Shown here: positions 11,501 through 25,308 of the stretch, in pieces
How positions within the stretch are numbered: the stretch's first letter is position 1
How the letters are laid out: each line of letters opens with the position of its first letter
Origin: Calliopum simillimum
Taxonomy: Eukaryota; Arthropoda; Insecta; Diptera; Lauxaniidae
DNA: 64,000 nt
NCBI GenBank assembly: GCA_951812925.1
Contig: OX638370.1
Coordinates: 35,397,948 to 35,461,947, forward strand
Direction: 5' to 3'
The notes under the pieces: generated by a model
What the model was told of the DNA's origin: nothing
Databases searched by the model: none
The model's input: the letters and a program-made list of their open reading frames with translations, nothing else
Position numbers and translations under genes: made by a program

Positions 11501-14500
11501 TCTTTCGCGCAGGGTACTTTTTTTTTTGTGGGCTTGTGTTATCAATGTAAAAATTGATTTTCTTAACTCACTGTAAACAAAACAAATAGCACTTGTACAT
11601 CAAAACGTTGTGAGTACGTTTATGCTAAAAATGTCAAACTTTATAATGGTGTTGCCAGATTTTAGCTATTGATATTAGTGTTGCCAGTTCCCGAAATATA
11701 AGTAGTACCCCTCGTATATGCTACTATATGTTTTACTATACTTAGAGTAAATTACACTTTCAGCCAAAAAAGCGTAACCCTTTTTAATTTGTAATTCTAG
11801 TAAAAATTATTTAATTTTTTTCACTAGCCCGCTCACGGAGAAAAATGATTGTCATAATATTTACTCCACTCGAGTAGTCAAAAAATTGAAGTAGTTAAAA
11901 TTCTAACAAAAATATTTACAGCTGTGTCCAAAATAATCTATACTATTTATATAAAATTGCTTACATGAAAACCCTATGTAACGATTTGGTGCAAAATATA
12001 CCGAACCGATTTTAATAATTTTTTTTTTAAAACGTTCTACGGGTAAAAAGGAACAGGAATGTATACTTATTTTTTTGGTTTTTATAATATAAACCTTTTT
12101 TTTTAGTATGAAGTTGTTGAAAAAAAAAATTCAATGCTTGCGAAAAAATGATCGTTTGCATTTCAGTCGCTATAGCTTGCTGCGCCATGAGTTATGTGCT
12201 GTTGTTGTCTTTTCCGTCTCTTTCATTTATTGTTTTTTTTTTTTATTCTTGATGTTGTGTTGTTGATGAGAGCAAAAATGAGAGTGATCTCGTCAGTGAT
12301 GCCAACTCAATATATTCAATATTTTTGGACTTTTAACTATGTTTTACATGTTTTTCAATATTTTTCAATTCTTTTTGACTTTTTTCGATATTTTGGATGT
12401 TTTTCGAAACACTTGGACTTTGACCGATTTCTTCGATGTACATATTTCACTATTTTTCGAAACTTTTGATTTCGTTTCGATATATTGGATGTTTTGTTTT
12501 TAGACTTTCACCGATTTCTTCAATGTGTTTCAATATTTTTCAAAACTTTTGGGCTTTTACCGATATATAGGATGTTTTTCAATTTCTTTTTTGTAATTTT
12601 ACCGATATTTTGGATGTTTTTCAATAAACTTAGACTTTTGCCGATTTCTTCTATGTGTTTCAATATTTTTCAAAACTTTCGAACTTTTACCGATATATAG
12701 GATGTTTTTCGACATTTTTGGAATTTTTTGCGATATTTTGGGTGTTTTTCTATAAACTTGAACTTTACCAATTTCTTAGTTGTGTTTCAATATTTTCCGA
12801 AACTCTTGGACCCTTTTCGATACATTGAATATTTTTCGATTAATGTTTTTGAACTTTCACCGATTTCTTCAATGTTTTCCAATAATTTTGGGCTTTTACC
12901 GATATGTAGGATGTTTTTCGACATTTTTGGACCTTTACCGATATTTTAAATGTTTTTCAATATATTTCGAAACTTTTGGACTTTTACTTATATTTTGGAT
13001 GTTTTCGTTATATTTGGACTTTTACCTATACTTTAGATGTTCTTCTATACTTTTTGACTTTTGCCGATATTTTAAATGTTTTTCGAATCATTTGGGCTTT
13101 TACCGAATTCTTCGGTGTATTTCGATACTTTTGGACATTTACCGATATTTTGGACATTTTTCCATAAACTTGGACTCTTACCGATTTCTTCAATGTATAT
13201 TTTAATATTTTGCCATACTTTTGGAATTTTGCCGATAAAATAAATATATCGGAGCATCTGTTTGTGGCACATTGTTTTAAAAAATAAAAAAGTTTTTGTA
13301 ATTAGCTTTTTAGTGCCTGGCTTTTTATGAAAACCCGTGCAACGCCGGGTAAAACAGCTAGTAATAATAATAATATTGAAAACGACCTTAAAAATATCTG
13401 AATTTTTATTTTGATCAAATTGATATACATTTTTTTTTACAAAAGCGGTATACTAAGGAGAAATTAAAAAATAATTATCAAGATTTCAAAGCAGTTGGGA
13501 TAAAAAAAAATTATAGTTTGCACAAGTTTTTCAAATTTGGCTTCTCAAAATAATAGTAGCGATAACTTTGCAGTCGTGTAACTTTTGCAAAATGGCCACG
13601 TTTTTAAAATTATGGGTTAGTTAAAACACAACGTTATCACTAGTATTTACATAGTTGCATGGCCTTTATTCGCAATAACACAAGCACAGCGCTTTGGCAT
13701 CGACTCCACAAGATTTTGGCATCTTTGGACAGGTATAGATTTCCAGGCGTCTTTAAGTGTTTCCCAAAGTTGCGAAACATTGGTCGGTCGACTGCATTTT
13801 TCACATCGCACTATAGGTTCTCAATGGGACTCAGGTTTGGTGACTGAGAAGGCCATTCAGGAACATTTATGTCGTTGGCCTGAAACCATTGTTTGGCGAC
13901 TTTACTAGTGTGCTTGGGGTCGTTGTCCTGTTGAAAAACCCAATCCAGTGGCATTTTGTCGCAAGTATACGGCAACATGACCTCCTACAGTATATAGACG
14001 TATAGGTGCCGATTCATGATTACTTGGATCCAATATATAGGCCCCACCGTTGTAAGAAAAGCTAGCCCAAATCATTATGCTAGCTCCTCCGTGTTTGATT
14101 GTTTTCAAGGTAAATCTTGGAATGAATTCCGTCTTACGTATTTCCGAGACCCCCTTCCGCCATAAAGCACAATTTTGGATTCTTCTGTCCATAAAATATT
14201 TCTCCATTTCTGAACTGGTCAGTCAATGTGTTTTTGAGCGAATTTTATTCTTGCTTCTACATGTTTTTTATTTAGAAGCGGAACTTCTCTTGGGCTATGT
14301 GCTAACAAATTATTCTCCCGTTTGGCATTGACTTTAAGTTCATCCTTTATCACGGAAAAGCTCGCCAAGGATTTAGTCTTGAGTATCTCATCACACGATT
14401 TACTTCTTTCTTGGAGATTAGCCGAGGTCGGCCGCGTTCTTCAAGGCGTGGGATGAACATGATAGCATTTTGAACCATCGTTGGTGAATAGCCTACTAAA

Positions 14501-17500
14501 TTTTCCACTTCTTTTTAAGTTTTGTTCTTCGAAATCAATTTTTTTAAAAGTGCACGCTGCTCAGAACTGCAATGCTTGCCTCGTCCCATGATATTAATAA
14601 TATCCTTTTTGTTAAAAATATCCGGTTTATTCTAATTTTTTCACAAAATTTTCACATACTAGGTACTATTATTTTGATCACAAAAAACTAACTTAACTAC
14701 GATTTTTTTAAATAAAAAATAGAACAAGTTAACAAGTTAAAGTAATGGGTCTTCTTATTGTGCTTTCATAGCGTTATAAACTGTTAAAAAAAAAAATATC
14801 GCAAATAATCAGTTAGATATGATAAAAACAAGCTGACCGGGAGTATCACTACTAATTTTTTGAGGTTACCGGACATAGTCCCAACGGACATAATCCCTAC
14901 TTCGAAAATGGGGATTATGTTCGAAAGTTTTTCGGTCATAATCCCCATTTTGGTCATGGGGGTTATGTCCGAAAAATTTAATTAAGATTGGACAAAATTT
15001 TTGCAATAATCCATTTAAAAAAATTTTATACTATAGTGTTGGATGTTATAGACTGATCTGCGGCCAAAGGCCGCCGCGAAGCCGGTATTGAATTTTTGGG
15101 AGTTTTAAATCCTGATCTGCGGCCGCAGGCCGCCCACTTACCCCCACTCTTATGTAAAGTTACTGTGGCTAGCATACTAGGTGTTGGATATATTATAGAC
15201 TGACCAGCGGCTGAAGGCCGCCGCGGAAACGGTATTGGAATTTTTGGAAATTGTAAATCCTGAGCTGCGGCTGTTGTCAATAACAAAGTATCGTTATGGG
15301 GACTATGTCCGTTTTTTCCTGGGGATTATGCTCGAAACACTTGCGGACATAATCCCCATTTGAGAAATGGAGACTATGTCCGAATTATTGGCGGACATAA
15401 TCCCCATTTCGTGAATGGGGATTATGTCCGTGGGGACTATGTCACGGCACCTTTTTTTGAGCACAACTGTACATATGTTTGGACAGACATTTGCTTAATA
15501 TACAAATTGTATACCTCTTCATCATATGGGTCAGCAGTGCAGAGGATACCTTTGTATCTATTATAAGAACGGAGCGCGGTTAGAATCCTAGTGCGATCAG
15601 TTCGTATTTTTTTTTTTAAGTTTTTTTAATATTACAGTTCTTGTATGGTTCATTATATTTTTTTTTTTGGTTTGTTTTTTGTTGTTTGAACTTTACAGTA
15701 AGGTAGATATCACTTAAAATTTTTCAAAAAATTTCTAGACTGTAAGGTCATTCGAAAATTCTGAATTGACTGAAACAGTGAGGTAAAATTTACTTCAGTG
15801 GGGTGTTGTCACTATTTTGACTTGAAATTCTGGTAAAATTTATTAGAAATAGAGTAGTACATATTACTTTTTTCTTCGTGTATCCATAACAATAAAAATA
15901 AAATTCATTGCGTACTTTTTTATTAATGAATGTTGCTTTTTTCTTGGAAAATCCTTAAGTTTCTTATTTAAATGACAAATTAATGTTCGATACACACTGC
16001 TGAGAACTTTATGTCACAGAAATGCATGTTTCATTAACCATCGTTTCATTTTTATTTAAACAGTTCATTCGTTTTTTTGGACTTTTGAATCGATCATAAA
16101 TATACTGCATACGGATATGTTGTACTCGTATATGGAAATGCATTTTAAATATGCGAATCAAGCAGTGACTTGCGTATTACGAAATCGTTGAATTTCATTA
16201 CGTTTTTACCGTCACTTTGACACTTTTTAGCAAAGTACTTTGACGTATGCAAAATCACGAGACTTAAGCAGAAAAGAAAACCCTCGATTGTCGTTCGTCT
16301 TTAGTCTTTACAAAACTTGGGTGAGAATTAAGTAATTTAATTTTTGTTAATTAAGTTTATCAGTAGAATTTGTGATTTCGAAGCGTTAAGTCGAGTGGTT
16401 TTTTTAATAATTAAAACAGTGTACAGGAAGTTTTACAAAAATGAGTATGTTAAAAAAGTTATTGATTTAATTTTTGATAAAAAATTACTAAAAAATAAGG
16501 TTGATCACAAAAGCGTTTTCTAATAAGACGATTTTGAATTGTTTGAAACAATATTTTTTTTTTAAGTATCAATACTTTTATCCAAACCCTAATTTTATAT
16601 TTTGTGCCAGTTTAAGCTTGAATTTCGCCCTTCTGCAAATTCGAGGATTAAGCGAATTCTTTATTATTACTAAGCGTGAAGAAAAGAATTGTAATTTATG
16701 TCTTCATGTCGCGAATTCTTATAAATTTTTCAAAAATTGCTTTCGAAAATATTGAAAAGGTTTTAGTGAATTTCATCAATGAAAAAATAAAAGTGATATT
16801 TATCTTCCTGAAAAGTTAAAAAAAAAGCAACGAACTAGAATTCGAACCGGGATCCGTCCGTGTGATAGATAGAAAATATTATTTTTACTTAGAATTACAA
16901 ATTTGTTGAACCCTCTACACTACTGATCTATATGTGATAAAGAAGTATGAAATTTGTGTATTAAGCAAATGTCTGTCCAGTCATAAATATTTTTGTAGAA
17001 TTATAAAGTAAAAATGGATATATATTTTTCTAATATTAACTTACTGTGAAGTTCAAAAAAAAAAAAAAATAAATAAATAAACGACCGCACTAAGGTTCAA
17101 ACCGAGACCCGTCCGTTTGATTGATATAAAAAAAAAATATTATTTTTCCTTGAATAACAAACTATTAAGCAAATTTTTGTTCAACCATAAATATTTTTAC
17201 TAAAAACAATAATTTACTCCACTTATAGGAAAATGTAGGCAATTTAGAGTAGAAATTACTTTATTATTTCACTATATTTTTATAAATATAATTTTACGGA
17301 ACCAGCAAATAGTTTATAAGTATGTTTATTTGTGTTTAAAATTTAATGCTAATTGCTTTAAATTTTTTACTACTCGTGTGGAGTAAAAATTATGACACTA
17401 ATTTTTCTCCGTGCGTATTCATCGAATTCGATCTATGACGATGACTTTCTTTTATCTCCACGACAATCTTGGTTCTTGGATTTCCTTCTCCAACGTCTTC

Positions 17501-20500
17501 GTTTTTGGTCTACTACACTCTACTGCCATTGTGAATTCGACTCAACTGCTTCAAAAGTAGACTCCGTAAGTGCTTGATATCTTTTGCTTAGATATCTGGT
17601 TGCAGTATAAACGTTTGAGTCGCTGTAAGATCACTAAACTTTTAGACTGCATATTAAACATTTCTTGACGAATACCCGAAAATGTTATTCCCATAGCTTT
17701 AGTTGGTCATCAGTGAATGTAAAAAGATCTGGCTTCTTGACGGTTCTGTTATCACTATTGCTCCAACACCTTGCGGAAAATATTTCAAAGCTATTTAAGA
17801 TCTTTTGCTTCTATTATTTTTACCAAATTTTATTTAATTCAATTAAATACCTTCAATGCCATTAAACAAATATCATCTCTGGTTTTCTTTGCAAACAAAT
17901 AGGTCAATGGCACGAAATCACTCGTTAAGAGAGTCAAGAGTATGTATCAGATATTTGCCGAATAACACGTGACAAAATTTTGCTTTTATGGTCAATAACA
18001 TTACAAAAATAAACGGGTCATAAGAAAAATAACAGACAGAATAAGTCATCAACTAGAGTAACTTTTAATGTACCTAATTTAATGTGTTGCGTTTATCTTA
18101 AAACTGAAATAACATGATTTTTAAAATAAAATTGCTACATACTTACAAATATATGTACATGTTTACAAAGTACTTGAATTCAACTCGTTAACACTAATTG
18201 CACAAAGTTGTAAACAAAAATAAAATGGTTTAGTACTTAATAAAGTTTTAAATTCAACCCCAGTGTAAATTTATCAGCTTAAAAATAATTTTTTTTTTAA
18301 TTCTATTTAAAAATGACTTTTGTATTTGCATTTTTAATTTTCGACTATATATACTTACTTAGTATAGATATTTATACATGACTTGCACTATGCCTTGGAG
18401 AAAGATTAGTGACTTTGATCGGGATTTTTTATCCATAAAATTAAACTTCTTTCGAATACAATCTAAAGTTTCCATTCATTAATGATATGCGAAAAAATCG
18501 TGATTATTCATTTTAATATCAGCATATATGTCACAGCACTGAAATAATGCATAAAGTTAATTATAATCATTTGACCAATTAGATATCCCAGTTTGAAAGG
18601 CATGTTATTAATCACACATGCTCACAAAATGTGACATTTTTATACCCTACACCCAGGGTATATTCACTTTGCCTTCCGTTTGTAACGCAGAGAAGGAGGC
18701 GTGGCAGATATAGAAAAGTATATGTATATATTCTTAATCAGCGTCACCTCCTTAGTCGATATAGCCATGTCCGTCTGTCTGGACGGCTGGCAGGCTGGCT
18801 GTCTGCGCGTGAAAATACATTTTTTGGGAAAACTCAACAAGATAATTCATACTCTGCCTTCGTCGTCAAAGTTAGATCGAAATTAGCGAAATCGGCCACG
18901 CCTAGCAAAAACAAGGTAAAATCGGACAAGCGGTGTGGCACCACCCATATAACCAAAAGTTTCAAAATGATATACAGAACGAGTTTTTTTAGATAATCCA
19001 ACTAAATTTCACCCAAACGCTAAGATCTATAAATGTAAGCTCTTAGCAAAAAGTGGGTAAACTCGGTCAAGAGGGCGTGGCACCTTCCATATTAGTAAAA
19101 GTTTCAAAATGCTTTACTGAAAGTGTTTGGTGAGATAATCCAACCAAATTTCATTCAAAAACAAAGGATAGTAAATACATTCTTCCAGCAAATACAGATA
19201 AAAATCGGACTAGAGAGTGTGGCACCCCCCATATAACCAAAAGATTCAAAATGCTATACTGAAAGAGTTTTTTGAGATAATCCAACTAAATTTCACCCAA
19301 ACACTAATTGCTCTGAGCAAAAATTGGGTGAACTCAGAGAAGAGGGCGTGGCACCTTCCATATAAGCAAAGTTTTCGAAATACTGCAGTGTAGGGTATTT
19401 AATGTTTGGCCAGGCCAAACGTAACACCCTTACTAGTTTTTTTTTATATAAATAGAATACTGATTTTGAAAAACATATGCGATAGTATTTTAATTCATTA
19501 TTTGCTACCAACAAGCATGGATCAGATGACATTGTTGGTTTGAGCATGCTGTTGTAAAATTTTATTGTCGTTTTACATGTTTCAAGTATACAATTTATAA
19601 AAAGCGACGATATGGAACTTAACGGTGTCAGTATAAAACATTGAAAATGAAATAATACGAGCAGTTTACATGCTGCTTATTAACATCAAAAAATATTTCT
19701 GTACCGAATTTCAATCGTCTAGCTTCATCCTTTTCGCTGGAGTTGTAATTTTCAAATTTAAATTTAAATCGGTTTTAAATTATAAACGTTTTTAAGAGTT
19801 CGAGGGTGTATTACAATTTAGTTACTTGACGAGACCTACAATATCTAATATTTAGGTCCCATAAAAAGTGTATGCAATTTTTTAGATTTTGTAGCACTGT
19901 GTTATCCAAAGTCATAACAATTTTAATTTTTTTTAGTCTTTTGCACTGACAAGATTTTAATAAAAAAAAAAAAACAGACAACGATATGAGAAAACTGTGT
20001 ATTTTGAAAATTCTTTTAAATTTGTTTAATCTCATATGACATTCAAGAATTCATACCAAAAAAATAAAATGTCTCAACCGCGTAAAGGAAGTATACAAAA
20101 GAAGGTGGTCAGAACAGAACACACTAAAACAAAAACTCAATCCCGAGCCATGATTGCAAAGTAAGTAAAAGAGGCACGGAATTTCTATCATGATCACTGA
20201 AAAAAGAAACACGTGAAAAAGGATACTGCAAAATCCACTTTTAAAGAGACCCAGTAGATATTATAGGTCTTACCGAGTACTTAATTTGCCTATACTTAAA
20301 AATTGTAATACACTAGGCATGCGCTTATTTTACGATTTTCTGATTTTCGTTGATGCCGCCCCCTGAAATCCTTCTAATGGTCATAAAAACAAATACTATG
20401 AAGTTTCACGGCGATCGGATAACGATAACTCGGCCCTCAAGAGAGGTCAAGGTCAAGTTGAGGTTTCAGGCAAAAAATAATGAAAATTTTTTTTTAACTT

Positions 20501-21900
20501 AATTAAATTAGTCAAAGCATAATTTTATCTTATGGCAAATTGAAATACCTTTCTTACAAGCTATAATTGTTTAATATCGGGTAATTAATACGAATTCTAT
20601 GAATTTTTCTCTTATCGACATTAGTAAAATTGCCGCAAAATACCATATGTAGTAGTATTTGTTTTAGAAGGATTTCAGGGGGCGGCATCAACGAAAATCA
20701 GAAAATCGTAAAATAAGCGCATGCCTAGTAATACACCCTTAAAATCTTAAGTTACTCTTAAAAAACTGTTTTTGGGTGACTTTGTGCGCTTTAAAACCCG
20801 AGGCTCAGTTATTTCTTAACCGATTTTGCTTTTTTTACTAAAATGGAAATAAAATCTATGGCCATTCTAAAAATATATACCACGCTTTAGTCTTATGGAA
20901 ATATGTGGAGATATTTTAGAAGAAAGTTAGAATTTGGAAAAAAAATTTTCGTTTTTTACAGTTTAACGCTTAGAAAATAAGCAACACTTTTAAACTTAAG
21001 GCATTTATATTTAAATTTTATCATAAAGAACATGCAACTTAAAATAAAACTAACTAATATCAATATATCAAAATTGGCTCAAAATTGAAGATAATACGAT
21101 TTTTCATAAGATCTTATTTTATTCAAAATTATAGTTTTTAACTAATAAGCTAGTAAAAGTGTAACCTTTGGCCTGTGTCCGATTTCGCTCTGTTTTTGCT
21201 GGAAGTCTGTACTTATTTACTGTTACTAGTACCTGAATAAAATTTTGTTGGATTATCTCAAAAAACTCTTTCAGTATATTATTTTGAAGCACGCCCTCTT
21301 GTCCGAGTTCACCAACTTTTTGTACAAAGCGTGCATTTATATCCTTTAGTATTTGGGTGAAATTTAGTTAGATTATCTCAAAAAACTCTTTCAGTACAGC
21401 ATTTTGAACCTTTTGCTGACATGGAAGGTGCCACGCCCTCTAGTCCGAATTCGCCTAGTTTTTGCTCAGAGGTTGTATTTACTATCTCTAGTAATTAAGT
21501 ATTTATATTTTGGTTGCGTTATCGCCAATAATGCTCTTATTTTTGCGCTTTAAACATCCCTGCCGGCAAATGGACTAGTTAAAGAGTAGTCCATTAACTA
21601 GTCCTCTACCAACCAGTACTAGTCCGACTTCAATCCCTTTTGCATACAAGCAACTGTTCTTTTTTGTGTGTTGATGTCCTACGAAATTTCAATTGGCCCC
21701 TTATGCATTACTTCTACACCAGTCCAGGGCTAGTTGTGGTATGGAAGTAGTCACTTAACAGCTAGTCTTGAACCAGTTGTTTTGTGTGTAGCCCTCCTAT
21801 AGTAATACACGTGGTATATAGTGAAAAACTCTGACAGTTTCAAATAATTTTGTTTTTATATCAATTTTTATTTTCTAAATTATTATTATTATTATTACAA

Positions 21901-21942
<42 letters not shown>

Positions 21943-24900
21943 ATAAAGTAAAATATTATTTAATACATGTTATATATATTTTTTAATTAAGTATTTATGC
22001 TCTTTAGATACCTTTCTAAAGTGCCTCTTTTTTGATGCCTAAAACGTTTCATAAACTTGATTCTTGAGATCTGAGGAAGACAAAGTCGAATAAATTGCAT
22101 CTGGAAGTAGAGATAGAAATTTATATAACAAAAGCCATACATTTTGGAATATTATTTGATTTGAACTATACTTACAATTAATTTGAAAAAGTTTTTAAAA
22201 GTTTGTGGACTGAAATTCCCATAAATCAAAAATTGCTTCCAATATTTAAGAAAACCGGTCCTTAACAGTATCCTTAGAGCAGAGAACTATTGAGGAAAAC
22301 AATGAATTTTTTGTAATTACCATTGAAAAATAAAATTTCTTGTAAAATTACTTACTTTGTTGTTTATCTATTTCCATATTTTATACATATTTATGCTGTT
22401 TTTTATGATTTTTCTTGAAAAGTTAAACACAATTTGTTTTGACGCAAAACAATTTGACAAAATGCTTTACTGAATGCTTTACTGAAAGTGTTTGGTGAGA
22501 TAATCCAACCAAATTTCATTCAAAAACAAAGGATAGTAAATACATTCTTCCAGCAAATACAGATAAAAATCGGACTAGAGAGTGTGGCACCCCCCATATA
22601 ACCAAAAGATTCAAAATGCTATACTGAAAGAGTTTTTTGAGATAATCCAACTAAATTTCACCCAAACACTAATTGCTCTGAGCAAAAATTGGGTGAACTC
22701 AGAGAAGAGGGCGTGGCACCTTCCATATAAGCAAAGTTTTCGAAATACTGCAGTGTAGGGTATTTAATGTTTGGCCAGGCCAAACGTAACACCCTTACTA
22801 GTTTTTTTTTATATAAATAGAATACTGATTTTGAAAAACATATGCGATAGTATTTTAATTCATTATTTGCTACCAACAAGCATGGATCAGATGACATTGT
22901 TGGTTTGAGCATGCTGTTGTAAAATTTTATTGTCGTTTTACATGTTTCAAGTATACAATTTATAAAAAGCGACGATATGGAACTTAACGGTGTCAGTATA
23001 AAACATTGAAAATGAAATAATACGAGCAGTTTACATGCTGCTTATTAACATCAAAAAATATTTCTGTACCGAATTTCAATCGTCTAGCTTCATCCTTTTC
23101 GCTGGAGTTGTAATTTTCAAATTTAAATTTAAATCGGTTTTAAATTATAAACGTTTTTAAGAGTTCGAGGGTGTATTACAATTTAGTTACTTGACGAGAC
23201 CTACAATATCTAATATTTAGGTCCCATAAAAAGTGTATGCAATTTTTTAGATTTTGTAGCACTGTGTTATCCAAAGTCATAACAATTTTAATTTTTTTTA
23301 GTCTTTTGCACTGACAAGATTTTAATAAAAAAAAAAAAAACAGACAACGATATGAGAAAACTGTGTATTTTGAAAATTCTTTTAAATTTGTTTAATCTCA
23401 TATGACATTCAAGAATTCATACCAAAAAAATAAAATGTCTCAACCGCGTAAAGGAAGTATACAAAAGAAGGTGGTCAGAACAGAACACACTAAAACAAAA
23501 ACTCAATCCCGAGCCATGATTGCAAAGTAAGTAAAAGAGGCACGGAATTTCTATCATGATCACTGAAAAAAGAAACACGTGAAAAAGGATACTGCAAAAT
23601 CCACTTTTAAAGAGACCCAGTAGATATTATAGGTCTTACCGAGTACTTAATTTGCCTATACTTAAAAATTGTAATACACTAGGCATGCGCTTATTTTACG
23701 ATTTTCTGATTTTCGTTGATGCCGCCCCCTGAAATCCTTCTAATGGTCATAAAAACAAATACTATGAAGTTTCACGGCGATCGGATAACGATAACTCGGC
23801 CCTCAAGAGAGGTCAAGGTCAAGTTGAGGTTTCAGGCAAAAAATAATGAAAATTTTTTTTTAACTTAATTAAATTAGTCAAAGCATAATTTTATCTTATG
23901 GCAAATTGAAATACCTTTCTTACAAGCTATAATTGTTTAATATCGGGTAATTAATACGAATTCTATGAATTTTTCTCTTATCGACATTAGTAAAATTGCC
24001 GCAAAATACCATATGTAGTAGTATTTGTTTTAGAAGGATTTCAGGGGGCGGCATCAACGAAAATCAGAAAATCGTAAAATAAGCGCATGCCTAGTAATAC
24101 ACCCTTAAAATCTTAAGTTACTCTTAAAAAACTGTTTTTGGGTGACTTTGTGCGCTTTAAAACCCGAGGCTCAGTTATTTCTTAACCGATTTTGCTTTTT
24201 TTACTAAAATGGAAATAAAATCTATGGCCATTCTAAAAATATATACCACGCTTTAGTCTTATGGAAATATGTGGAGATATTTTAGAAGAAAGTTAGAATT
24301 TGGAAAAAAAATTTTCGTTTTTTACAGTTTAACGCTTAGAAAATAAGCAACACTTTTAAACTTAAGGCATTTATATTTAAATTTTATCATAAAGAACATG
24401 CAACTTAAAATAAAACTAACTAATATCAATATATCAAAATTGGCTCAAAATTGAAGATAATACGATTTTTCATAAGATCTTATTTTATTCAAAATTATAG
24501 TTTTTAACTAATAAGCTAGTAAAAGTGTAACCTTTGGCCTGTGTCCGATTTCGCTCTGTTTTTGCTGGAAGTCTGTACTTATTTACTGTTACTAGTACCT
24601 GAATAAAATTTTGTTGGATTATCTCAAAAAACTCTTTCAGTATATTATTTTGAAGCACGCCCTCTTGTCCGAGTTCACCAACTTTTTGTACAAAGCGTGC
24701 ATTTATATCCTTTAGTATTTGGGTGAAATTTAGTTAGATTATCTCAAAAAACTCTTTCAGTACAGCATTTTGAACCTTTTGCTGACATGGAAGGTGCCAC
24801 GCCCTCTAGTCCGAATTCGCCTAGTTTTTGCTCAGAGGTTGTATTTACTATCTCTAGTAATTAAGTATTTATATTTTGGTTGCGTTATCGCCAATAATGC

Positions 24901-25266
24901 TCTTATTTTTGCGCTTTAAACATCCCTGCCGGCAAATGGACTAGTTAAAGAGTAGTCCATTAACTAGTCCTCTACCAACCAGTACTAGTCCGACTTCAAT
25001 CCCTTTTGCATACAAGCAACTGTTCTTTTTTGTGTGTTGATGTCCTACGAAATTTCAATTGGCCCCTTATGCATTACTTCTACACCAGTCCAGGGCTAGT
25101 TGTGGTATGGAAGTAGTCACTTAACAGCTAGTCTTGAACCAGTTGTTTTGTGTGTAGCCCTCCTATAGTAATACACGTGGTATATAGTGAAAAACTCTGA
25201 CAGTTTCAAATAATTTTGTTTTTATATCAATTTTTATTTTCTAAATTATTATTATTATTATTACAA

Positions 25267-25308
<42 letters not shown>

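Larger units (their letters stand above)
10436..11714 (+). mobile_element. Mariner element with long terminal inverted repeats, interrupted by a foldback
   Basis: TA dinucleotides flank the element (10434-10435 and 11715-11716). The ends share ATATTTCGGGA, AATCTGGCAAC, AAAGTTTGACATTTTTA and CGTACTCA blocks over about 150 bp, giving long imperfect inverted repeats. The + strand carries the N-terminal half of a mariner transposase, and the inner 3' part is replaced by the inverted-repeat insert at 11005-11543. It is a non-autonomous relic. Confidence 0.8.

Noticed and set aside
12194..13205. Several Phe/Leu-rich open frames that look like membrane proteins
   Set aside because: They are translations of a drifting TTTTGGACTTTTACCGAT minisatellite in several frames; no start, conservation or domain supports them.
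15026..15286. 86-codon Pro/Arg/Ala-rich minus-strand frame
   Set aside because: It is produced by two direct copies of a GC-rich repeat, and the peptide repeats accordingly.
19293..22912. Two identical 84-codon minus-strand frames (19293-19547 and 22658-22912)
   Set aside because: They lie in the DINE-1 3' end and are identical only because of the tandem duplication.
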